From assembly GCF_000685075.1 (NCBI RefSeq), contig NZ_BAYD01000002.1:1-64000 (forward strand): a stretch of 64,000 nucleotides of DNA, in the 5' to 3' direction. A program made the position numbers and the translations under genes. This document shows positions 45,929-55,530 of this stretch, piece by piece (positions within the stretch are counted from its first letter, which is position 1; each line of letters opens with the position of its first letter). The notes beneath the pieces were generated by a model. The model saw only the letters and a list, made by a program, of their open reading frames with translations, did no database searches and was not told the DNA's origin. This stretch comes from Paraburkholderia oxyphila NBRC 105797 (GTDB lineage: Bacteria > Pseudomonadota > Gammaproteobacteria > Burkholderiales > Burkholderiaceae).

Positions 45929-48076
45929 GTGTCCACCGTCTCCCTCGCCGATTCCCCCGCTACGAGCGACGCCGCGCTAGCGGCGGCGCCGTACCTCGCG
46001 AAGCTCAACGACGCCCAGCGCGCCGCCGTCGAGCATGGTGGCCCGCAGGCGTTCGCGCCGGGCGCGGCGTTGCCGGCGCCGCTGCTCGTGATCGCCGGCG
46101 CGGGCTCGGGCAAGACCAACACGCTCGCGCATCGCGTGGCGCATCTGGTCGCGAACGGCGCCGATCCGCACCGCATCCTGCTGCTGACGTTCTCGCGTCG
46201 CGCGGCGCAGGAGATGACGCGGCGCGTCTCGCGCATCGCGGCAGGCGTATCGGGCGCGGCGGCGGCACTGGCCCAGGGGCTCACCTGGGCGGGCACTTTT
46301 CACGGCATCGGCGCGCGCCTGTTGCGCGAGTACGCCGAGCAGATCAGCCTCTCGCCCGCGTTCACGATCAACGACCGCGAGGATTCCGCCGATCTCATGA
46401 ACCTCGTGCGCCACGAACTGGGTTTATCGGCGAAGGAAAAGCGCTTTCCGGCAAAGTCGACGTGCCTCGCGATCTACTCGCGCGTAGTCAACACGGGCGA
46501 CTCGCTCGCGAACGTGCTCGCGCGCTCGTTTTCGTGGTGCCTCGAATGGGAGCCGCAGCTGCGCGCGCTGTTCGCGGCCTACGTGGACGCCAAGCAGAAG
46601 CAGAATGTGCTCGACTACGACGACTTGCTGCTCTACTGGGCGCATATGGCGGCGGAGCCGGCTATCGCGGCCGATCTGGCGGGGCGCTTCGACCATATCC
46701 TCGTCGACGAGTATCAGGACACCAACCGCCTGCAGGCGTCGATCCTGCTCGCGCTGAAGCCGGACGGGCACGGCCTCACCGTGGTCGGCGACGACGCCCA
46801 GGCCATCTATGCGTTTCGCGGCGCGACGGTGCGCAACATCCTCGACTTTCCCGTGCAGTTCGATCCGCCCGCACGCCAGGTCACGCTCGAGCGCAACTAC
46901 CGCTCGACCGCGCCGATCCTCGCCGCCTCGAACGCGGTGATGGACGCGGCCGCCGAGCGCTTCACCAAGAATCTGTGGACCGACCGCGCGTCGCAACAGC
47001 GCCCGCGCCTCGTCACGGTCGCCGACGAGGCCACCCAGGCGCGCTACGTGGTCGAGCAGATCCTGGAGGCGCGCGAGGGCGGCATGAAGCTCAAGCAGCA
47101 GGCGGTCCTCTTTCGCGCCGCGCACCACAGCGCGACGCTCGAGATCGAGCTGGCGCGTCGCAATATCCCGTTCGTGAAGTTCGGCGGCCTGCGCTTTCTC
47201 GACGCCGCGCATGTGAAGGACGTGCTCGCGGTCCTGCGCTGGGCTGAGAATCCGCTCGACCGCGTGGCGGGCTTTCGCGTGACGCAACTGCTGCCCGGCG
47301 TCGGGCCCGCGACGGCCGCGCGCCTGCTCGATCAGGTTGCGGCCTGCACGGGCGCGTACCGCGCCGCGCAGGCGCTCGCCGCGTTCGCGCCGCCGCCGCG
47401 CGCGGCCGAGGACTGGCCGGCGTTCACCGGGCTCGTGGAGCAGCTCGGCGCGCGCGCGACGCCCTGGCCCGCCGAGTTCGAGCGCGTGCGGCGCTGGTAC
47501 GAGCCGCACCTCGAGCGCAATCACGAAGATGCCCAGGTGCGGCTCGCCGACCTGCTGCAGATGGAGAGCATCGCCAGCACCTATGCGTCGCGCGAACGCT
47601 TCCTGACCGAGCTCACGCTCGACCCGCCCGACGCCACGAGCGCGGAGTCGGCCGATCCGCTGCTCGACGAGGACTATCTGATTCTCTCGACGATCCATTC
47701 GGCCAAAGGCCAGGAATGGCGCAACGTGTTCGTGCTCAATGGCGTGGACGGCTGCATTCCGTCCGATCTCGGTGCGGGCAGCGACGAAGAGCTCGAGGAG
47801 GAGCGGCGCCTGCTCTACGTGGCGATGACGCGTGCAAAGGAAGACCTGCACATCGTCGTGCCGCAGCGCTTCTATGTGCACAACCAGGCCGCGAGCGGCG
47901 ACCGGCACGTGTGGGCGTCGCGCACGCGCTTCATTGCGGCGTCGATGCTGCCGCTGTTCGAATCGTGCGCGTGGCCGCCCGCGCCGGTGGCGAGCCCGCC
48001 GAGCGCGGCGGGGCTGGCGGCCGCGGCGCGCGCGAAGGTCGAGATCGGCGCGAAGCTGCGCAAGATGTGGGACTAG
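45929..48076 (+). CDS. UvrD/Rep-family ATP-dependent DNA helicase
   Basis: A 715-residue SF1A helicase that unwinds DNA 3' to 5'. In order: LNDAQRAAVEH (Q motif), AGAGSGKT (Walker A, about 56-63), LLTFSRRAAQEM, VDEYQDTN (Walker B), GDDAQAIYAFRGA, LERNYRS, STIHSAKGQEW and VAMTRAKEDL. GTG 45929 is chosen: the long upstream in-frame start at 45827 lies inside the LexA-like box and its extra 34 residues are not helicase-like. SOS control would fit a repair role. It is shorter and lacks the full UvrD C terminus, so it may be a distinct paralogue rather than UvrD itself. Confidence 0.92.
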   Translation: MSTVSLADSPATSDAALAAAPYLAKLNDAQRAAVEHGGPQAFAPGAALPAPLLVIAGAGSGKTNTLAHRVAHLVANGADPHRILLLTFSRRAAQEMTRRVSRIAAGVSGAAAALAQGLTWAGTFHGIGARLLREYAEQISLSPAFTINDREDSADLMNLVRHELGLSAKEKRFPAKSTCLAIYSRVVNTGDSLANVLARSFSWCLEWEPQLRALFAAYVDAKQKQNVLDYDDLLLYWAHMAAEPAIAADLAGRFDHILVDEYQDTNRLQASILLALKPDGHGLTVVGDDAQAIYAFRGATVRNILDFPVQFDPPARQVTLERNYRSTAPILAASNAVMDAAAERFTKNLWTDRASQQRPRLVTVADEATQARYVVEQILEAREGGMKLKQQAVLFRAAHHSATLEIELARRNIPFVKFGGLRFLDAAHVKDVLAVLRWAENPLDRVAGFRVTQLLPGVGPATAARLLDQVAACTGAYRAAQALAAFAPPPRAAEDWPAFTGLVEQLGARATPWPAEFERVRRWYEPHLERNHEDAQVRLADLLQMESIASTYASRERFLTELTLDPPDATSAESADPLLDEDYLILSTIHSAKGQEWRNVFVLNGVDGCIPSDLGAGSDEELEEERRLLYVAMTRAKEDLHIVVPQRFYVHNQAASGDRHVWASRTRFIAASMLPLFESCAWPPAPVASPPSAAGLAAAARAKVEIGAKLRKMWD

Positions 48077-48099
48077 GGGCGCTGCCTCGCGGCGCGCGT

Positions 48100-48852
48100 T
48101 CAGCCGCGCATCTGATTCTTCGGCGGCGGCACGAAGAAGTTGCGCAGCCAGGCGGCAAGGCGCGTGAACACGTCGTCGGGTTCCTCGACGAAGATCTCCG
48201 GCTTCAAAAGTCGCAGATACTCCATGATCTGCTGCGCTTCCTGCTTCTGGAACGTGCCGTGCGCGATGCCCAGACGCAGGAGCCCGCGCAACTCGCCCAG
48301 GCGCTCGCGCGCGAGGCTGCCGCTCGCTTGCTCGCAGCCGATCTTCGCTTCATAGACGCGCTGCCGCACCGATTCCGCGAGCCGCCACGCAGGCGTCTGC
48401 ATCGACTCTTCCAGCGCCTGGATGTCTTGCACGCCGGACTTGATCTGCGCGGCTAGCGGCTCGATCAGGGATTCGGCCGCCTGCGCCTCGTGGACGATCG
48501 CCGCCGCCCACTCCCGGCACTGCTTCGCCAGCTCGTCGGGCGTCCACTCGGGCCGCGACGCAAAGCCAAAGCCGAACTCGCCGGCCTGACGCAGCAGGAT
48601 CGACACGACCTCGGGAAACTCCTTGTCGAGCGTGCGCTTGGCCCATGCGTACTGCCCGCCCTGCAACAGCCGTTGCACGGCCTGCTCGGTGAGCGGCGTC
48701 ATGTTGTCGAGCAGCTTCGCGCGCAGGAAATCCTCGAACGACGGCGTGAGGAACTGCGGGTCGAGCTTCAGCGAGACGCGCAGGAACGCATCGAAGTCCT
48801 TGCGCAGCGACGCAAGCGTCTCGTCCTTGAGATTGAGGGTGATGTGCCCCAT
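48100..48852 (-). CDS. Conserved hypothetical, helical protein
   Basis: A 250-residue, mostly helical, charged protein (MGHITLNLKDETLASLRKDF at the start, YLRLLKPEIFVEEPDDVF near the end). No signal peptide or membrane helix, no motif recognised. ATG 48852 is chosen; upstream in-frame residues are not conserved-looking. It converges on the helicase gene with 23 bases between. Function unknown. Confidence 0.72.
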   Translation of the reverse strand: MGHITLNLKDETLASLRKDFDAFLRVSLKLDPQFLTPSFEDFLRAKLLDNMTPLTEQAVQRLLQGGQYAWAKRTLDKEFPEVVSILLRQAGEFGFGFASRPEWTPDELAKQCREWAAAIVHEAQAAESLIEPLAAQIKSGVQDIQALEESMQTPAWRLAESVRQRVYEAKIGCEQASGSLARERLGELRGLLRLGIAHGTFQKQEAQQIMEYLRLLKPEIFVEEPDDVFTRLAAWLRNFFVPPPKNQMRG

Positions 48853-49094
48853 TGTGGTTGCCCCGGTGTATTCCTGGCGGTGCCTGGCAGTCTCTTGCGC
48901 GTGCGCCAATGCAGGCCTCGACGGTTTATCGGCGCACGGGGGCGAAACTTGAGCCGGGACCGCTCAGGCGTGCCGCGAGCGCGGCACCTGGCGGCAGCGG
49001 GGGCGAGTCGGGGGGCGTTTCAGGAGCGCGTGTCAGGGGGAGAGGGCGCGGGGTGCCAGCGGGCAATTCCGGGCAACCCTGGGCAACGGGCGGT

Positions 49095-49118
49095 AACCCA
49101 GTCAACCCAGTCAACCCC
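49095..49118. repeat. Nine-base tandem repeat, about 2.5 copies
   Basis: The unit aacccagtc is repeated in a row; nearby, gggcaa also recurs several times (49060-49122). It lies just downstream of azlD. Confidence 0.75.
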
Positions 49119-49126
49119 GGGCAAAT

Positions 49127-49450
49127 TCAGCGCAACACCACGCCCTGCCAGAGGAAAAACACGGCGAGCCCCACGGCGATGGTGAGGAGCGGCCGCTTCG
49201 TGAGCGCGCTCACGGCGATTGCCGCGAGCGCGCCGACGAGCTGCGGATTGCGCCACGTGAGCTCGGCGTGCTGGCCGTGGGGCGAGACGGCCATCGGCAC
49301 GATGATCGCGGTGAGCACCGTGACGGGCACGAAGCCGAGCGCGGTGCGCACGATCGGCGGGAACACGAGCCGCTCGCCCAGCACGAAGACGGCCGTGCGT
49401 ATCGTCACCGTAATCAAGGCCATGCCGAGGATCAGGACGACGTAGTTCAT
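49127..49450 (-). CDS. azlD: AzlD-family branched-chain amino acid exporter subunit
   Basis: A 107-residue protein with three to four membrane helices (YVVLILGMALITVTIRTAVF, VPVTVLTAIIVPMAV, LLTIAVGLAVFFLW). AzlD pairs with AzlC to export branched-chain amino acids or analogues. Its start overlaps the azlC stop by four bases, so translation is coupled. Confidence 0.9.
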   Translation of the reverse strand: MNYVVLILGMALITVTIRTAVFVLGERLVFPPIVRTALGFVPVTVLTAIIVPMAVSPHGQHAELTWRNPQLVGALAAIAVSALTKRPLLTIAVGLAVFFLWQGVVLR

Positions 49451-50283
49451 GGGCGGCCTCCTGCGGCGGCGTGGGTGTCATGACAGGGGATGCGCGTGGC
49501 GCTGGCTTCGCTCGTGCTCTTGCCGGCCGGCCCGGCGGCAGCGTGCGCGTCATGGTGGCCGGCAGCGGCGCTCGCCGCGCGCGGCTTGCGCGGCAGCGAG
49601 AGCGCGACGCCCACGGCCACGCCCGCGAGCACGGCGCCGAGCAGTCCGAGCTTGTACGGCCAGTCCTGCCAGAAGAAGGCGAGCGCGCCCGCCGTGACGG
49701 CGGCGGCCAGATAGCGCAGCGCGACGAGCTGCGGCACGACGATGGCGATGAACGTGGCGACCATCGCGAAGTCGAGCCCGAGCGACTGCAGGCCCGGGAA
49801 CGCCGCGCCGAACAGCAGGCCGGCGGCGGTCCAGATCTGCCAGTTCACATACATCGCGACACCGGAGCCGAGGAAGTGCCACGGCGAGACTTCGCCGGGC
49901 GGGTGGCGGCGGAAATACGCCCAGGCGACGGCGAACACCTCGTCGGTGAGCAGGCCGCCGAGCACGAGACGCCAGCGCATCGGCAGATGCGAGACGTAGG
50001 GCGCGAGCGTCGCGCTATAGAGCACGTGGCGCAGGTTCACGATGAACGTGGTGGCCCAGATCACGGCGAAGCTCGCGTGCGAGGCGATCAGCCCGAGCGC
50101 GATGAACTGCGCCGAGCCGGCGAACACGGCGAGCGACATCAACTGGCCGTGCCAGAGCGAGAGCGGGCCCGAGGTGACGAGCGTGCCGAAAATGACGCCG
50201 AAGGGCGCTGCGCCGATCATCATGGGGATCGTGTCGCGCGCGCCGGCGACGAATTCCTTGAAGCGATGGGGATGGCGGGTCAA
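49447..50283 (-). CDS. azlC: AzlC-family branched-chain amino acid exporter
   Basis: A 278-residue membrane protein with the AzlC pattern DTIPMMIGAAPFGVIFGTLV, FAGSAQFIALGLI and NLRHVLYSATLAPYV, with a His-rich C-terminal tail. The start is the TTG at 50283, which has AGGAG at the right distance. AzlD overlaps its end by four bases. The AraC gene at 50385 is upstream and probably controls the pair. Confidence 0.9.
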   Translation of the reverse strand: MTRHPHRFKEFVAGARDTIPMMIGAAPFGVIFGTLVTSGPLSLWHGQLMSLAVFAGSAQFIALGLIASHASFAVIWATTFIVNLRHVLYSATLAPYVSHLPMRWRLVLGGLLTDEVFAVAWAYFRRHPPGEVSPWHFLGSGVAMYVNWQIWTAAGLLFGAAFPGLQSLGLDFAMVATFIAIVVPQLVALRYLAAAVTAGALAFFWQDWPYKLGLLGAVLAGVAVGVALSLPRKPRAASAAAGHHDAHAAAGPAGKSTSEASATRIPCHDTHAAAGGRP

Positions 50284-50384
50284 GCGAGTCTCCTGAGTTG
50301 GAGACCAGCTTAGCGGGATGCGGCGCGGGTGGCTTGTACGTTCTTGCGCAGGGGCCAAGGGCCTGTCATTAGCGTGAACAGGCC

Positions 50385-51254
50385 CTAGCTCGCCTGCCAG
50401 CGGCCCGGCGGCACGCCGAACATGCGGCGGAAGTGCCGCGTGAAGTGGCTCTGGTCCGTGAAGCCGCTCGCCGCGGCGACTTCGGCGACGCTGGCGCCCG
50501 CGCGCAGTGGCCCGAGGGCGCGCTGCAGCCGCAACTGGGTGCGCCAGGCGTGCGGCGGCAGCCCGGTGGCCTGCGTGAACAGGCGCGTCGCGTGAAACGG
50601 CGAGAGGCCGACCGCCTGGGCGAGATCGGCTACACGCAGCGGCGTGGTGAGATCGGCGGCCAGCAACGCTTTCATGATTTCGACGCGCGGCTCGTTCGCG
50701 GCGGACCCGATCGGCGCCTCGCGCGTGCGCGCGTGGCGGGTGAGGAGCGTCGAGAGCGCGTCGAGCAGCGCATCCTCCACGGCGAGGAGATCGGGCTGCG
50801 TCGCGCCCGGCGCGAGCACCGTGCGCCGACGGTCGGCGTCGGCCTCCAGCAGCCGGTGCGTGCGTGAGAGGCGGCGTGCGAGATCGGGGTCGCGGATCAC
50901 TTCGGCGTCGAACCACGGCAGCGGCTCGGCGCGGCCCGCAATTTCACCCGCGAGCGTGTGGAGGTAATCGACCGGCACATACATGACGCGATAGCGCCAT
51001 CCTTCGTCCACGGCGCGCGAGCCCGTGTGGAGCTCGCCCGGATTGATGACCGGCACGCTGCCCGCTTCCGCGACATGCTGCGCGCCGCGGTAGCGGTAGC
51101 ACTCGGCGCCGTCCTCGATCACGGGGATCGTGTAGGCCTCGTGCCAGTGCGGCGTGAAAGTGTGATCGTGATATTCGGCCGTGAGCAGATCCGCGCCGGG
51201 CAAAAGCGGCGTGCGCCAATAGCGGGCGAAATCACGAAAACGGGAGAGGGTCAT
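50385..51254 (-). CDS. AraC-family transcriptional regulator
   Basis: A 289-residue regulator. The N-terminal cupin-type AraC binding domain has TAEYHDHTFTPHWHEAYTIP and NPGELHTG; the C-terminal double HTH has [20 protein letters not shown] and VAEVAAASGFTDQSHFTRHF. It lies just upstream of azlC on the same strand, the usual setup for regulators of amino acid exporters. Confidence 0.93.
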   Translation of the reverse strand: MTLSRFRDFARYWRTPLLPGADLLTAEYHDHTFTPHWHEAYTIPVIEDGAECYRYRGAQHVAEAGSVPVINPGELHTGSRAVDEGWRYRVMYVPVDYLHTLAGEIAGRAEPLPWFDAEVIRDPDLARRLSRTHRLLEADADRRRTVLAPGATQPDLLAVEDALLDALSTLLTRHARTREAPIGSAANEPRVEIMKALLAADLTTPLRVADLAQAVGLSPFHATRLFTQATGLPPHAWRTQLRLQRALGPLRAGASVAEVAAASGFTDQSHFTRHFRRMFGVPPGRWQAS

Positions 51255-51281
51255 GGCTAGGGTCCGGCCTGGCCCCTCAGT

Positions 51282-51773
51282 TTAGCGCACGGGAATGGTC
51301 GTGCCCGCGGGCATCGGCACGGCGGTGACGCTGTTTTTCGCGCTGCCGCTCACCACGCGGTCGCTGTACGTCAGGTAGACGAGCGCGTTGCGCTTCGTGT
51401 CGACTACGCGGACCACGTGCAGCGTCTTGAAGAGAAACGACATGCGCTCGTTGAAGACGTCGGCCTGCTGCTTGAGCGGGGCGGCGAAGCTGATCGGGCC
51501 GACCTGGCGGCAGGCGATCGACGCTTCGGTCGGGTCTTCGGCGATGCCGAGCGTGCCCTTCACGCCACCGGTGCGCGCGCGGGAGACGTAGCACGTGACG
51601 CCGGCGACGGCGGGATCGTCGTAGGCCTCGACGACCACCCTGTCGGAGCCGGTGACGCGGAAGTTGGTGTTGACGCTGCCGATCTGCTCGGCGTGCGCGG
51701 CGCCAAGCGCGAGCGCGCCGGCGCAAAAGGCGAGGGCCGGACGCCGTCGGGCGGCGAGGCGAGTCGATTTCAT
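51282..51773 (-). CDS. creA: CreA-family protein
   Basis: A 163-residue exported protein (signal about 1-28, ...AAHAEQ). The CreA pattern is clear: [40 protein letters not shown], and the C-terminal [23 protein letters not shown] 51773 is chosen for the signal peptide. CreA proteins are periplasmic and of unknown function. Confidence 0.92.
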   Translation of the reverse strand: MKSTRLAARRRPALAFCAGALALGAAHAEQIGSVNTNFRVTGSDRVVVEAYDDPAVAGVTCYVSRARTGGVKGTLGIAEDPTEASIACRQVGPISFAAPLKQQADVFNERMSFLFKTLHVVRVVDTKRNALVYLTYSDRVVSGSAKNSVTAVPMPAGTTIPVR

Positions 51774-51860
51774 GCGGATTCCCGAAGATGGCGAAGTGAC
51801 ATTATCGGGCAGGGTGGGGTGGCGGGGGTGCAAGCGGCCCGATCAAGCGCAGTGGAGTCC

Positions 51861-52154
51861 CTAATAGTCGAACTCGCGCTGATGCCGAAAGGCCAGCAGA
51901 TAGACCGTATCGTTGCCCGGCTCGTGAAGATATAGCGCGATATAACCGGAGTCGCCGAACGGAATCACGAGTTCGCGCAAATCGGGCGAGCCAGGCAGCG
52001 GCCGGCCAATCGAGGGCGCTTTTTCTAGCGAGAGAAATTGCAGGGAGATGACTTGTGCCGCACGTCTCGCGGCTTCCGGTGATTTTTGAGACAAGAATCG
52101 TCGGCAGCGCTCCAGTCCTTCGGAGGCGCGCTGCGTGACGATTAGTCGTGGCAA
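51861..52154 (-). CDS. ParE/RelE-type toxin
   Basis: A 97-residue basic protein with the ParE/RelE fold pattern: RASEGLERCRRFLSQKSPEA, LEKAPSIGRPLPGSPDLREL and YIALYLHEPGNDTVYLLAFR. It would act by poisoning gyrase or cutting mRNA; the sub-family cannot be told. It overlaps the antitoxin gene upstream by 13 bases. Confidence 0.85.
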   Translation of the reverse strand: MPRLIVTQRASEGLERCRRFLSQKSPEAARRAAQVISLQFLSLEKAPSIGRPLPGSPDLRELVIPFGDSGYIALYLHEPGNDTVYLLAFRHQREFDY

Positions 52155-52414
52155 TCTGGCACGGCCCTCTCGTCTTCAGTGCCCCAGGTGCGCATCCACG
52201 CACGCACTTCGTCACCACGCAAATGCTTTCCGGTTTCGTTGTAATGCCGCCAGGATGCGAGGGCTTCCTGTTTGAAGCGCTCGCGGGCATTCACGCGCTC
52301 GGCATGGTGTGCGATTGCCTCGCGCAAGACGGCGTGCAATGTGCAATGCTCCAGTCCGGCAGCCCGCTGGAGGAGGTCTTCCGAATCGTCGTCGAGCTTG
52401 ATGGAAATGGCCAT
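52142..52414 (-). CDS. Ribbon-helix-helix antitoxin (ParD/CopG-type)
   Basis: A 90-residue protein with an N-terminal ribbon-helix-helix (MAISIKLDDDSEDLLQRAAG, then TLHAVLREAIAHHA) and an acidic C-terminal tail (AWMRTWGTEDERAVPDCHD), which would wrap the toxin. The two genes form a toxin-antitoxin operon beside the tandem tRNA-Asn genes. Confidence 0.84.
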   Translation of the reverse strand: MAISIKLDDDSEDLLQRAAGLEHCTLHAVLREAIAHHAERVNARERFKQEALASWRHYNETGKHLRGDEVRAWMRTWGTEDERAVPDCHD

Positions 52415-52530
52415 GGCGCCGAGCCCAGGGGGAGGATATCACTGCTTGATAGTACACGAACTGGTGATACCGTATGCGAGACATCCGGCGATGGCTTGAT
52501 CTGGCCGAGTGCCCAAGCCGCGCCAGAAAA

Positions 52531-52563
52531 GAAAAAAGGCGTTGCGCGATGTGCGCAACGCCT
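52531..52563 (-). terminator. Terminator after the tRNA-Asn pair
   Basis: Eleven-base arms (aggcgttgcgc / gcgcaacgcct) with a 5-base loop, followed on the minus strand by a T-rich tract. Confidence 0.88.
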
Positions 52564-52572
52564 TCGATATTT

Positions 52573-52648
52573 TGGCTCCCCGACCTGGGCTCGAACCAGG
52601 GACCTACGGATTAACAGTCCGGCGCTCTACCGACTGAGCTATCGGGGA
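52573..52648 (-). tRNA. tRNA-Asn (GTT)
   Basis: A 76-base tRNA with a complete cloverleaf on the minus strand, anticodon GTT and encoded CCA end. Its whole mature sequence is identical to that of the second copy 160 bases upstream. Confidence 0.98.
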
Positions 52649-52681
52649 ACAGCAGTACAGCTACAACACTTTAACTTCATG

Positions 52682-52722
52682 AAAAAGCCCGTTGTGCGTT
52701 GTGATTAACACCAACGGGCCTT
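52682..52722 (-). terminator. Hairpin between the two tRNA-Asn genes
   Basis: Arms gcccgttg and caacgggc with a loop, followed on the minus strand by five T. It would allow separate transcripts for the two tRNAs. Confidence 0.7.
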
Positions 52723-52731
52723 TGCGAATCT

Positions 52732-52807
52732 TGGCTCCCCGACCTGGGCTCGAACCAGGGACCTACGGATTAACAGTCCGGCGCTCTACCGACTGAGCTA
52801 TCGGGGA
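52732..52807 (-). tRNA. tRNA-Asn (GTT), second identical copy
   Basis: Identical 76-base tRNA with anticodon GTT and encoded CCA. Confidence 0.98.
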
Positions 52808-52936
52808 TCAACAAAAGCAGAGAACGAGATTCTATGGGGTCTGGCGGAGTCTGTCAACACCCTGTCGCCATCTTCTTGGTGATCCCGGCCGAAAGGGGCA
52901 GGGTTTCAGGATGACGACAGCCCCGGAGACGGACGC

Positions 52937-53260
52937 TCAGCGTGCGAGCAGCGCGAGCTTGTCCTTCACGTCCTTGAATTCGTCGGCTTCCGGCAGCGGC
53001 GCCTTGGTCTTGGTGATGCTCGGCCAGCCCTTGGCGAGGTCGGCGTTCAGCTCGATGAACTGCTGCTGGTCGCCAGGCACGTCTTCTTCGGCGTAGATGG
53101 CGTTCACCGGGCATTCGGCAACGCATACGGCGCAGTCGATGCACTCGTCCGGGTCGATCGCGAGGAAGTTGGGACCTTCGCGAAAGCAGTCCACCGGGCA
53201 CACATCGACGCAGTCGGTATAGCGGCACTTGATGCAGCTTTCGGTCACAACGTGGGTCAT
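52937..53260 (-). CDS. fdxA: Ferredoxin FdxA (7Fe type)
   Basis: A 107-residue ferredoxin with the FdxA pattern: [20 protein letters not shown] and CPVDCF, then the second cluster motif [12 protein letters not shown]. It should bind one 3Fe-4S and one 4Fe-4S cluster. The C-terminal extension ([20 protein letters not shown]) is typical of the FdxA family. Confidence 0.96.
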   Translation of the reverse strand: MTHVVTESCIKCRYTDCVDVCPVDCFREGPNFLAIDPDECIDCAVCVAECPVNAIYAEEDVPGDQQQFIELNADLAKGWPSITKTKAPLPEADEFKDVKDKLALLAR

Positions 53261-53549
53261 TCAGGCAGCTCCTGCATGCTTGTATCGGGGGTTGGCAGTT
53301 TGCCAAAACGCCTATTGTAACTGATGCCGATTTTTCTCAGCCAGACGTCCGCAGCGCTGCTTAGATCGTTTCGTGATTAGTTTATGCGCTGTGGTGGTGC
53401 GGCGCTGGCGGCTTGGCCTGGGCTCATTCGGGTAACATGGGCGCATCACCGGCGCATGCCGTTTGCGGCGCTGTCGTCTCGCCCTTGCAAGGCGAGGGCG
53501 GCCGGCAAGCAAGGCGTGCGCCCTCCGATAGCAGTCCGGCTCGCCCATC

Positions 53550-54752
53550 ATGATTATTACTTCGCTGCTCGATACCGATCTGTACAAATTCACGATGATG
53601 CAGGTGGTGCTGCATCATTTTCCCGCGGCCAACGTGGAATACCGCTTCCGCTGCCGTACACCCGACATCGATCTCGTCCCTTACGTCGATGAGATTCGCG
53701 GCGAGATCCAGAAGCTTTGCAGGTTGCGCTTTGCCGAGCCCGAGCTCGAGTATCTGCGCAAGATGCGCTTCATCAAGAGCGATTTCATCGATTTCCTCGC
53801 GCTCTTCCATCTGAACGAGAAGTACATTTCGGTCACGCCTTCGCCTAAGGGCAACGGCGAAATCGACATCGAGATCAAGGGGCCGTGGCTGCACACGATC
53901 CTCTTCGAGATTCCGGTGCTCGCGATCGTCAACGAGGTCTATTTCCGCAACACGCAGCATCATCCGCAGTATGAAGAGGGCCGCGAGCGTCTGCGCCACA
54001 AGATCGAGCTGCTCGGCGCGAAGCCGGAATTCGCCGACTGCAAGATCGCCGACTACGGCACGCGGCGCCGCTTCTCGAAACGCTGGCACGAGGAGGTGAT
54101 CCTCACGCTCAAGGACGACCTCGCCGAGCAGTTCACGGGCACGAGCAACGTCTACTACGCGATGAAGCACAACCTCACGCCGCTCGGCACCATGGCGCAC
54201 GAGTATCTGCAGGCCTGCCAGGCGCTCGGTCCGCGCCTGCGCGATTCGCAGATCTACGGCTTCGAGATGTGGGCGAAGGAGTATCGCGGCGACCTCGGCA
54301 TCGCGCTCTCGGACGTCTACGGCATGCAGGCCTTCCTGCGCGACTTCGACATGTACTTCTGCAAGCTCTTCGACGGCGCGCGCCACGACTCGGGCGATCC
54401 GTTCGAGTGGGGCGAGCGCCTGCTCAAGCACTACGAGGACAACCGCTGCGACACGCGCACGAAGACCATGATCTTCTCGGACGCGCTCGACATTCCCAAG
54501 GTGCTGCGCCTTTACGAACGCTTCAAGGACCGCTGCCGCCTCGCCTTCGGTGTCGGCACCAATCTCACCAATGACCTCGGCTATCAGCCGCTGCAGATCG
54601 TCATCAAGATGGTCCGCTGCAATGGCCAGCCCGTTGCCAAGCTCTCCGATTCGCCGGGCAAGAACATGTGCGACGACAAGGCCTATCTGGCCTATCTGCG
54701 CCAGGTGTTCGGCATCGAGCAGCCCACGGAAGAAGAGCTCGCGAGCAGTTAA
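53550..54752 (+). CDS. pncB: Nicotinate phosphoribosyltransferase
   Basis: PncB makes nicotinate mononucleotide for NAD salvage. The 400-residue protein starts [20 protein letters not shown] and has [37 protein letters not shown] (autophosphorylated His region), and [18 protein letters not shown], the catalytic region. Length and motifs are standard. It is divergent from fdxA. Confidence 0.97.
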   Translation: MIITSLLDTDLYKFTMMQVVLHHFPAANVEYRFRCRTPDIDLVPYVDEIRGEIQKLCRLRFAEPELEYLRKMRFIKSDFIDFLALFHLNEKYISVTPSPKGNGEIDIEIKGPWLHTILFEIPVLAIVNEVYFRNTQHHPQYEEGRERLRHKIELLGAKPEFADCKIADYGTRRRFSKRWHEEVILTLKDDLAEQFTGTSNVYYAMKHNLTPLGTMAHEYLQACQALGPRLRDSQIYGFEMWAKEYRGDLGIALSDVYGMQAFLRDFDMYFCKLFDGARHDSGDPFEWGERLLKHYEDNRCDTRTKTMIFSDALDIPKVLRLYERFKDRCRLAFGVGTNLTNDLGYQPLQIVIKMVRCNGQPVAKLSDSPGKNMCDDKAYLAYLRQVFGIEQPTEEELASS

Positions 54753-54855
54753 GCGCCGCGCATCGGGCGTTGATTCGCCCACGCGCCGTGCCAGAAGAAC
54801 AGCGACGCCCCGGTATAATCGGCGCGTCGCTTTTCTTCATCTGTCGAGGACGCGT

Positions 54856-55530
54856 ATGGACTCCAAGGTCGACACCACGGCCGCCCGCCGCAGCATACTC
54901 GCGCGCATCCGCGCGGCGCAGGGCCGCGACGCGACGCCCGCCGCGCACGAGCGCGAAGCTGTCGCCGACTACCTCGCGCGTCATCCGCAAGGCCCGCGTC
55001 CGCCGCTCGAAGGCGATCTCGTCGCGCGCTTCGTGGCCGAGGCGAAGAAGATGGCCTCGAGCGTCGATGAAGTCGCGCAGCTCGCCGACGTGCCCGCCGC
55101 CGCCGCGCGCTATCTCGCGTCGCTCGGCTTGTCCACGCAAGCAGTGGCCTGGCAGACGCTCGAATCGTTCGACTGGGCCGGCGCGGGCTTGAGCGTCGAA
55201 TTCCGCAAGCCCGAGGATCGCGATCTCGTCGGCCTGACCGGATGCTTTTGCGCAACCGCCGAAACGGGCACGCTGGTCCTGCTCTCCAGCCCGCAGACGT
55301 GGGCCTCCGGCGCGTTGCTGCCCGAGACGCACATTGCCGTCGTGCCCGCGTCGCGCATCGTCGCCGGTCACGAGGACGCCTTCGCGCTCATGCGCGCCGA
55401 ACGCGGCGAGCTGCCCCGCGCGGTCAACTTCGTTTCGGGGCCGTCGCGCACCGGCGATATCGAGCAGACCATCATCCTCGGCGCGCACGGGCCGTATCGC
55501 GTGCATGTCATCGTCGTGCAGGGCGCATGA
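54856..55530 (+). CDS. LUD-domain protein (LutC/YkgG-like)
   Basis: A 224-residue protein of the LUD family (DUF162). The motif GLTGCFCATAETGTLVLLSS is the family's substrate-binding core. LutC is the third protein of the lactate-utilisation LutABC complex, but lutA and lutB are not beside it here, so the role is uncertain. The start has GAGGA, and a TATAAT box lies at 54814-54819. Its stop overlaps the next gene's start (ATGA). Confidence 0.85.
   Translation: MDSKVDTTAARRSILARIRAAQGRDATPAAHEREAVADYLARHPQGPRPPLEGDLVARFVAEAKKMASSVDEVAQLADVPAAAARYLASLGLSTQAVAWQTLESFDWAGAGLSVEFRKPEDRDLVGLTGCFCATAETGTLVLLSSPQTWASGALLPETHIAVVPASRIVAGHEDAFALMRAERGELPRAVNFVSGPSRTGDIEQTIILGAHGPYRVHVIVVQGA

Noticed and set aside
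52573..52807. Direct repeat that could be read as a CRISPR-like unit
   Set aside because: The repeats are two identical tRNA-Asn genes; only two copies with a terminator between.
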